Shown here: in pieces, positions 7,122-12,560 of the stretch
Layout: each line of letters begins with the position of its first letter
Position numbering within the stretch: the stretch's first letter is position 1
NCBI GenBank assembly: GCA_017614625.1
Contig: JAGABK010000040.1
Span: 1 to 12,560, forward strand
Direction: 5' to 3'
Length of the DNA stretch: 12,560 nucleotides
Source of the DNA: Spirochaetales bacterium
GTDB taxonomy: Bacteria > Spirochaetota > Spirochaetia > Sphaerochaetales > Sphaerochaetaceae
The notes under the pieces: generated by a model
What the model was told of the DNA's origin: nothing
Databases searched by the model: none
The model's input: only the letters and a program-made list of their open reading frames with translations
Program-made: the position numbers and the translations under genes

Positions 7122-7170
7122 ACTATAACAATGGTTGGTGCCGTAAAGCGGCAAAAGTCATGTTACTATA
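7122..7170 (-). promoter_or_regulatory. Probable promoter/leader of the ABC importer operon
   Basis: Two minus-strand TATAGT words (7165-7170 and 7122-7127) lie 30-80 bases before the binding-protein start. Neither has a convincing -35. If the distal one is used, transcripts would begin near 7158 and carry at their 5' end a small hairpin, TGCCG-CTTTA-CGGCA (7139-7153), which could stabilise the message. This assignment rests on the -10 words only. Confidence 0.35.
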
Positions 7171-7268
7171 ATTCATCAAAAAGAGACAATGTTTTACAGA
7201 AGGCAGAAACACATTTTTTTGAATTTGTCTCTGTATTGCGGACAGTTTGTACACGCCCAGAACACTGC

Positions 7269-7283
7269 TCCGGACTGTCCGGA
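7269..7283. promoter_or_regulatory. Operator-like palindrome upstream of the ABC operon
   Basis: TCCGGACTGTCCGGA is a perfect 7-1-7 palindrome. A further inverted half, GGACAGT (7240-7246), matches ACTGTCC (7274-7280). It lies about 190 bases upstream of the binding-protein gene, just beside element B. It might be a repressor or activator site for the importer. No regulator is recognised nearby. Confidence 0.35.
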
Positions 7284-7310
7284 TTGAAACGGCATGATCC
7301 AGAGGGAAGA

Positions 7311-7592
7311 CGCTCCTACGCTCGACCGCTCCCACGCTCCCGCGCTCTCACGCTCCGCACTTTATCAAAAGACAAATTGTTATATGATAATGATTTATTT
7401 TTTTGAACAACCACGCTCCTGCGCTCTGACGCTCCTACGCTCCCCACCAAATACCATGAGCGCGGGAGCGCAGGAGTGCAGGAGCGCCACTCTTCAAAAA
7501 GGCAATTTATTACAATATAATGATTTAACTTTTAAAAACACCCTGAGTGCAAGAGCGTCGGAGCGTGAGAGCGGTCGAGCGCAGGAGCGCGA
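7311..7592. repeat. Octamer-built palindromic element, copy B
   Basis: The second copy of the element at 1734-2015, in the same orientation and exactly the same 282-bp layout: arm 1 7311-7358, spacer 7359-7413, arm 2 7414-7445, centre 7446-7457, arm 3 7458-7489, spacer 7490-7544, arm 4 7545-7592, palindrome axis at 7450. By eye it differs from copy A at about 14 positions, all substitutions. Arms 2 and 3 with the centre (76 bp) differ only once, so most change is in the outer arms and spacers. A further octamer-like unit follows at 7593-7600. It lies between the anti-sigma terminator and the importer promoter, and with the sites above accounts for the gene-free stretch 7090-7685. Confidence 0.9.
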
Positions 7593-7622
7593 GCGACAAG
7601 CCTATATCCATATATAAAGGTA

Positions 7623-7644
7623 CAGCCCCGCACAAGCGGGGCTG
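7623..7644 (-). terminator. Probable terminator of the sigma/anti-sigma unit
   Basis: A perfect 9-bp GC-rich stem (7623-7631 with 7636-7644) and a 4-base loop lie about 40 bases after the anti-sigma stop. On the minus strand the stem is followed by TACCTTTATATA, a weak T tract, so termination may be partial. A second small AT palindrome, ACTAATTAAACTAATTAGT (7661-7679), lies between the stop and the stem. Confidence 0.65.
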
Positions 7645-7685
7645 CATGGGCATTTTATATACTAATTAAACTAATTAGTGGCGAT

Positions 7686-8558
7686 TCAGTTGACGGCGGG
7701 GGTCTGGACGTCTGTCCTGGCCTCACCCTCGGCAGCCTGACCGGCAGCCTGAGCAACCTGTGCAGTTGTCTCAGCCGAAACCGCACCGGCCGTGGCCGTA
7801 GCAGCACCAGCCGTAGCAGTCGGCTCGACGATGACCACATCGGCCGGGAAGATCACGGTTCCGTCGGAAGCGACGATCCTCTTCTGGGCGTCCAGCTTGA
7901 CTCCGGTGGCGACGATCGTTCCGTCGGCGTTCTTGGCGAAGCCGTCGCTGGTGATGACGATGTTCTTGTCCTTGATCCTGGCGATGACCTTGACCTCGGT
8001 TCCGATGTTGTCAAGCGACATGGGCTGGATGCTCTTGAGCCTGATGTCCACATCGTATCCGCGGGCGTCGAGGTTCTTCAGGATCTCGTCCAGGCTGTAG
8101 CTCTCGAGGCTCTTGGCCGTGGTGACGTTGTCGGACGACCTGGTCTGGATGATGTTGCTCTGGTCGATGGTCGTGTTGACGTCCTGGAGGAGGATCGGGC
8201 TGTTGATGCTGCCGTTGTTTCCGAAGACGGCCCATGAGCCGACGAAGACGACGACGAAGGCGGCTGCGACACCGAGGAGCTGCGGAGCCGTGAGCTTGAA
8301 AGTCCTGCGCAGGAAGGATTTGCGGTCCTTCTTGGCGAGGTGGTTCTTCTCGATCATGGCGAGGACGCGGTCCTGACGGGGAGCGATCTCTTCTTCAGTG
8401 AGAGCGGCGGCCTGCATGGCGTCGCTGATCTTGATGAGGTTCTGGAAACGGGTCCTGCAACTGGGGCAGTTGCCGAGATGTTCTTCGACCTGGCTCTTCC
8501 ACGGTTCGGAGAGCTCGTTGTCGAGATATGTACTAAGGATCTGGTCGTCAAGGCACAT
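7686..8558 (-). CDS. Membrane-anchored zinc-finger anti-sigma factor
   Basis: A 290-residue protein expected to hold the neighbouring ECF sigma factor inactive at the inner membrane until a signal arrives. The N-terminal anti-sigma domain has the ZAS zinc motif 'EEHLGNCPSC' (His27, Cys31, Cys34), with Cys2 as the likely fourth ligand. A basic stretch (76-86) precedes one membrane helix at about 93-112, giving a cytoplasmic N-terminus and an outer part of about 178 residues. That outer part has no fold I recognise and ends in an Ala/Thr/Glu-rich, probably disordered tail from about 246. The ATG overlaps the end of the sigma gene by 11 bases and is preceded by GGGAGG, so the pair is translationally coupled. 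Regulated proteolysis is the usual release route in this family, but no protease gene is in view. Confidence 0.88.
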   Translation of the reverse strand: MCLDDQILSTYLDNELSEPWKSQVEEHLGNCPSCRTRFQNLIKISDAMQAAALTEEEIAPRQDRVLAMIEKNHLAKKDRKSFLRRTFKLTAPQLLGVAAAFVVVFVGSWAVFGNNGSINSPILLQDVNTTIDQSNIIQTRSSDNVTTAKSLESYSLDEILKNLDARGYDVDIRLKSIQPMSLDNIGTEVKVIARIKDKNIVITSDGFAKNADGTIVATGVKLDAQKRIVASDGTVIFPADVVIVEPTATAGAATATAGAVSAETTAQVAQAAGQAAEGEARTDVQTPAVN

Positions 8559-9090
8559 TAACTTCCTCCCGGTTCAGCTTTGCCTCGAGTTCCTTTCGGG
8601 CCCGATGCACGCGAACCTTGACATTGCTCTCCGAGATCTTCAGGACTCCTGCTATTTCCTTGTAGTTAAGTCCTGCATATTCCCGAAGGACAATCACAGT
8701 TTTGTAGATCTCAGGAAGCTCGCTGACCGCCTTTCTCACCGCAGACGCAGATTCCTTCAATATAAGTTCCGAGGCGCCGTCCCTGAAGGGATTGACCTGC
8801 GGACCTTTCATGACCTTCTCAAGGGAAGCCGCTTCGCGCATCTTCCGCTTGATGTGGTTGATCGAGAGGTTCTTGACCACCCTTATCAACCAGAACTTCG
8901 CGTCGTCCATCGAAGGAAACACGATGTCCTTGTCATAGAATCTGATGAATGCATCCTGACAGATGTCCTCGGCAACATCCTGATTGTAGGTCACGTGGTA
9001 CGCGACTCTCATCACAACCGGGAAAACCTCGCTGTAGACCTTCCGAAAGGTAAGCTCATCGCCGCTTCTGATTTCCATAAACTTTAACAA
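8548..9090 (-). CDS. ECF (RpoE-like) RNA polymerase sigma factor
   Basis: A 180-residue group IV sigma factor that would direct RNA polymerase to a dedicated regulon. Region 2 spans about 14-83, with 'AEDICQDAFIRFYD' (2.2) and 'FWLIRVVKNLSINHIKRK' (2.3-2.4). A linker of about 35 residues leads to region 4 (about 117-172), with the helix-turn-helix 'LNYKEIAGVLKISESNVK' and 'VHRARKEL'. Length is normal. The start is uncertain: TTG at 9090 has GAGG about four bases upstream, while the in-frame ATG at 9078 is about 15 bases from it. Either leaves region 2 intact. It follows cysS by 26 bases with no clear promoter in the gap and overlaps the anti-sigma gene, so it is probably in one transcript with both. 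Target promoters cannot be predicted with confidence here. Confidence 0.92.
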   Translation of the reverse strand: MLKFMEIRSGDELTFRKVYSEVFPVVMRVAYHVTYNQDVAEDICQDAFIRFYDKDIVFPSMDDAKFWLIRVVKNLSINHIKRKMREAASLEKVMKGPQVNPFRDGASELILKESASAVRKAVSELPEIYKTVIVLREYAGLNYKEIAGVLKISESNVKVRVHRARKELEAKLNREEVNVP

Positions 9091-9116
9091 CCGTCCTCAC
9101 TAAAAGTTACACCGGA

Positions 9117-10532
<1,416 letters not shown>

Positions 10533-10567
10533 CTGATACTCCGTTTTTATCCATTAAAGGATAAGCA

Positions 10568-10596
10568 ATACTACCCAAAAAATCAACATTTGCCAA
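10568..10596 (-). promoter_or_regulatory. Probable cysS promoter
   Basis: Minus-strand TTGGCA (10591-10596) and TAGTAT (10568-10573) are spaced by 17 bases. This would start transcription near 10561 and give a leader of about 30 bases. It would probably also serve the sigma and anti-sigma genes downstream. TTGATT plus TATCCT, also at 17 bases, is a weaker alternative in the same stretch. Confidence 0.5.
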
Positions 10597-10597
10597 A

Positions 10598-10666
10598 TAT
10601 AATGCATATCTTGTAAATAAAACCTTATTGTGTTTAAATCAAAGCCGGCGGGACCGTTTCCCCGCC
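10598..10666 (+). promoter_or_regulatory. ackA promoter candidates and leader hairpin
   Basis: Two options are visible: a consensus TATAAT (10598-10603) without a good -35, and TTGTAA (10611-10616) with TTAAAT (10634-10639) at 17-base spacing. Either would produce a leader containing a hairpin, GGCGGG (10647-10652) with CCCGCC (10661-10666), about 30 bases before the start codon. The hairpin has no T run after it, so it is more likely a stability element than a terminator. Confidence 0.4.
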
Positions 10667-10697
10667 CTTCTAACGAAAGACAATTCTGGAGGAAAAC

Positions 10698-12038
10698 ATG
10701 GTTATTCTGACACTGAACTGCGGAAGTTCATCGGCGAAATACCAGGTATACGACTGGGACGACAAGGACGTTCTCGCAGTAGGCGTCGTGGAGAGGATCG
10801 GCCTCGAGTACTCGACCATCGAGCACAAGGCCACAGGCAAGGAGGAGTTCACCGACAAGTTCTCCTGCCCGACGCATAAGGAAGCCATCGAGCTCATCAT
10901 AAAACTCATCACCGACAAGACTTACGGCGTCATCAAGGACGTCTCCGAAATCGGTGCCGTGGGCCACAGGGTCCTGCACGGAGGCGAGATCTTCAAGAAG
11001 TCCGCCCTGGTCACCGACGAGGTCGTCGAGCAGCTCAAGACCATCATCCCGCTCGGACCGCTCCACATGCCCGCCAACATCATGGGCATCGAGGCCGCCC
11101 GCAAGGTCATGCCGAACGTCCCGCACGCCATTGTCATGGACACCGCCTTCCACCAGACGATGCCGCCCGAGGCCTACATGTACGCTGTTCCCTATGAGTG
11201 GTACGAGAAGTTCAACGTGCGCCGCTACGGCTTCCACGGAACCAGCCACCTCTACTGCGCCAAGAGAGCCGCAGTGCTTCTGGGCAAGGACAACAAGGAC
11301 ACCAACGTCATCATCTGCCACATCGGAAACGGAGCTTCCGTGTCCGCGGTCAAGAACGGCGTCTGCATCGACACCTCCATGGGACTGACCCCGCTCGAGG
11401 GCCTCGTCATGGGAACCCGCAGCGGAGACATGGACCCGGCGATCATGCCCTACATCATGAACAACACCGGCATGACGGCCAAGGAGAGGGACACCGCGCT
11501 CAACAAGAAGAGCGGACTTCTGGGAATCTGCGGAATGAGCGACCGCCGCGACGTCGAGAACGCCGCCAAGGAAGGCAATGAGCGCGCCAAGCTCGGAATG
11601 GACATGGAGTGCCACCGCATCCGCAAGTACATCGGCGCCTACGCCGCCCTCCTGGGCAGGGTCGATGCCGTCGTGTTCACCGCCGGAGTCGGCGAGATGG
11701 GTCCCACGATCCGCTGGCTGTCCACATGCGGTCTGGACAACTTCGGAATCAGGATCGACGAGAAGAAGAACGCCATCTGCCGCTGCCGCAACGCAGAGTT
11801 CGAGATCTCAGCAGATGATTCTCCCGTCAAGATTTACGTAATCCCCACCGACGAGGAGCTGGTCATAACCGAGGACGCCGTGGCCCTGATGAACGGAACC
11901 TACGACATCCACACCAACTTCCACTACTCCTTCGAGGATCCCTCGTACGTCAACAAGGGAAGGGCCCGCGGACTGGTGAAGAACCTTGAGAAGAAGCCGG
12001 AGCTTGCCACCATCATGGCAAAGCCCGCGAAGAAGTGA
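10698..12038 (+). CDS. ackA: Acetate kinase
   Basis: A 446-residue cytoplasmic enzyme that interconverts acetyl phosphate plus ADP with acetate plus ATP, the ATP-yielding step of acetate fermentation. Family marks are 'NCGSSSAKY' (7-15), 'VGHRVLHGG' (88-96), 'DTAFHQTMP' (148-156), 'RYGFHGTSH' (176-184), 'HIGNGAS' (208-214), 'GTRSGDMDP' (239-247) and 'FTAGVGE' (327-333). The residues known to be essential in the Methanosarcina enzyme (Asn7, Arg91, Asp148, His180, Arg241) fall at the same numbers here, with Glu386 as the likely last one. A strong GGAGG five bases before the ATG fixes the start. The protein runs about 45 residues past the usual end (from about 400), with a basic Lys-rich finish. 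No pta gene is in view. It is divergent from cysS. Confidence 0.98.
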   Translation: MVILTLNCGSSSAKYQVYDWDDKDVLAVGVVERIGLEYSTIEHKATGKEEFTDKFSCPTHKEAIELIIKLITDKTYGVIKDVSEIGAVGHRVLHGGEIFKKSALVTDEVVEQLKTIIPLGPLHMPANIMGIEAARKVMPNVPHAIVMDTAFHQTMPPEAYMYAVPYEWYEKFNVRRYGFHGTSHLYCAKRAAVLLGKDNKDTNVIICHIGNGASVSAVKNGVCIDTSMGLTPLEGLVMGTRSGDMDPAIMPYIMNNTGMTAKERDTALNKKSGLLGICGMSDRRDVENAAKEGNERAKLGMDMECHRIRKYIGAYAALLGRVDAVVFTAGVGEMGPTIRWLSTCGLDNFGIRIDEKKNAICRCRNAEFEISADDSPVKIYVIPTDEELVITEDAVALMNGTYDIHTNFHYSFEDPSYVNKGRARGLVKNLEKKPELATIMAKPAKK

Positions 12039-12107
12039 CGCAAAAAAACTGAAAAAAGTTCCGAAAACGGGCTGATTCCGTCAATATGAACCGGTCTTCC
12101 GGTGTAC

Positions 12108-12151
12108 AGGCAGATATGAAGCGAATAATTCTCATATCTGCCTTTTTGTTT
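12108..12151 (+). terminator. Strong terminator-like hairpin overlapping the next start codon
   Basis: A perfect 12-bp stem (12108-12119 with 12132-12143) and a 12-base loop are followed by TTTTGTTT. It lies 70 bases after ackA on the same strand and has the form of an intrinsic terminator. The ATG of the next gene (12116-12118) lies inside the left arm. The hairpin could therefore end ackA transcription, block translation of the next gene, or both. A smaller hairpin, ACCGG-TCTT-CCGGT (12090-12103), precedes it. Confidence 0.75.
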
Positions 12152-12560
12152 GCCCTCGTGACCGGCCTGCCCGCCAAAAGCAACGGCGACCTCAGTCTCA
12201 CCTACCGACGCACCGGCTCCACCGGCACCCTCGAGGTCCGCCTGGACACCGGGAGCCTCATCTACAACATCCGCATCCGCCAGCAGAAGGACGGCCGCTT
12301 CCTCATCCAGGCCCCGCCATTCCCCGTGGTCCACGTCAAAGGTCTTCTGCGCCTGGGCGAGCTCAAGCCCTCCGGGAAACTCGCCCTACTTCTGGACCCC
12401 TTCTCCACCTCCGGCGGCAAATCGAACTTCCAGACCATCTCCGAGCCGTCGTTTTCCCCCGTCCTGTCGGGCATGGTCCTGCACCTGGACAAGGTCGATG
12501 TCTTCTCGCTCTCCCCGGTCTTCAACCCTGCAAGCCCGTCCGGTTTCGGGGCGCTGGCGC
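12116..12560 (+). CDS. Unrecognised exported protein, N-terminal part (cut by window edge)
   Basis: An open frame of 148 codons running off the window with no stop. The N-terminus 'MKRIILISAFLFALVTGLPA' looks like a signal peptide with a likely cut after LPA, so the product is expected in the periplasm or envelope. The visible mature part is rich in Ser, Thr, Leu and short beta-like stretches and has no cysteine and no motif I recognise. Third codon positions are strongly GC-biased, as in the neighbouring genes, which supports a real gene over the reverse-strand frames here. The ATG at 12116 has a modest CAGG five bases upstream. An in-frame ATG at 12086 has no ribosome site and would put a charged leader before the signal peptide. 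The start codon is buried in the hairpin described for 12108-12151. Function unknown. Confidence 0.7.
   Translation, partial: MKRIILISAFLFALVTGLPAKSNGDLSLTYRRTGSTGTLEVRLDTGSLIYNIRIRQQKDGRFLIQAPPFPVVHVKGLLRLGELKPSGKLALLLDPFSTSGGKSNFQTISEPSFSPVLSGMVLHLDKVDVFSLSPVFNPASPSGFGALA

Noticed and set aside
1734..7592. A true composite transposon with insertion-sequence ends
   Set aside because: The end elements encode no transposase, no target-site duplication is visible around either, and the only transposase lies outside the pair. Kept only as a structural observation.
10647..10666. A terminator or riboswitch before ackA
   Set aside because: Only a single 6-bp hairpin without a T run or larger conserved architecture is present.

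Overview
The window looks bacterial, GC-rich in its genes and AT-rich between them, and probably comes from a spirochaete of the Sphaerochaeta/Treponema kind. That placement is an inference. It rests mainly on the exported binding protein, whose signal peptide ends in the 'FANG' style common in spirochaete binding proteins, and on the overall gene style. No rRNA, tRNA or other decisive marker is present.

Layout from left to right: (1) 1-685, minus strand: the 5' part of valS, cut by the window edge. (2) 917-1648, minus: a 243-residue IS200/RAYT-type HUH transposase. (3) 1649-2200, no gene: repeat element A (1734-2015) and the terminator of the next operon (2102-2138). (4) 2201-7089, minus: a three-gene ABC importer operon transcribed as binding protein, fused double permease, ATPase. 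(5) 7090-7685, no gene: the operon's upstream region, repeat element B (7311-7592) and a terminator (7623-7644). (6) 7686-10532, minus: cysS, an ECF sigma factor and its membrane-bound zinc-finger anti-sigma factor, tightly packed and probably one transcription unit. (7) A divergent promoter region at 10533-10697. (8) 10698-12038, plus: ackA. (9) 12116-12560, plus: the start of an unrecognised exported protein whose first codons lie inside a strong terminator-like hairpin.

The most unusual thing here is the pair of 282-bp elements A and B. Each is one long imperfect palindrome with a strict plan: 6 octamers, 55-bp AT-rich spacer, 4 octamers, 12-bp centre, 4 inverted octamers, 55-bp spacer, 6 inverted octamers. 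The octamer consensus is CGCTCCNN on one side and its complement (containing GGAG) on the other. The copies differ at about 14 positions with no insertion or deletion. Copy A lies just upstream of the RAYT-like gene. RAYT enzymes act on extragenic palindromes that carry a GTAG/GGAG tetranucleotide, so the transposase and the octamer palindromes are proposed to be one system, an oversized relative of REP/REPIN elements. The two copies also bracket the complete ABC operon in direct orientation.

The other genes are housekeeping: tRNA charging (valS, cysS), acetate/ATP metabolism (ackA), nutrient import, and an envelope-type stress or signal response (sigma/anti-sigma).
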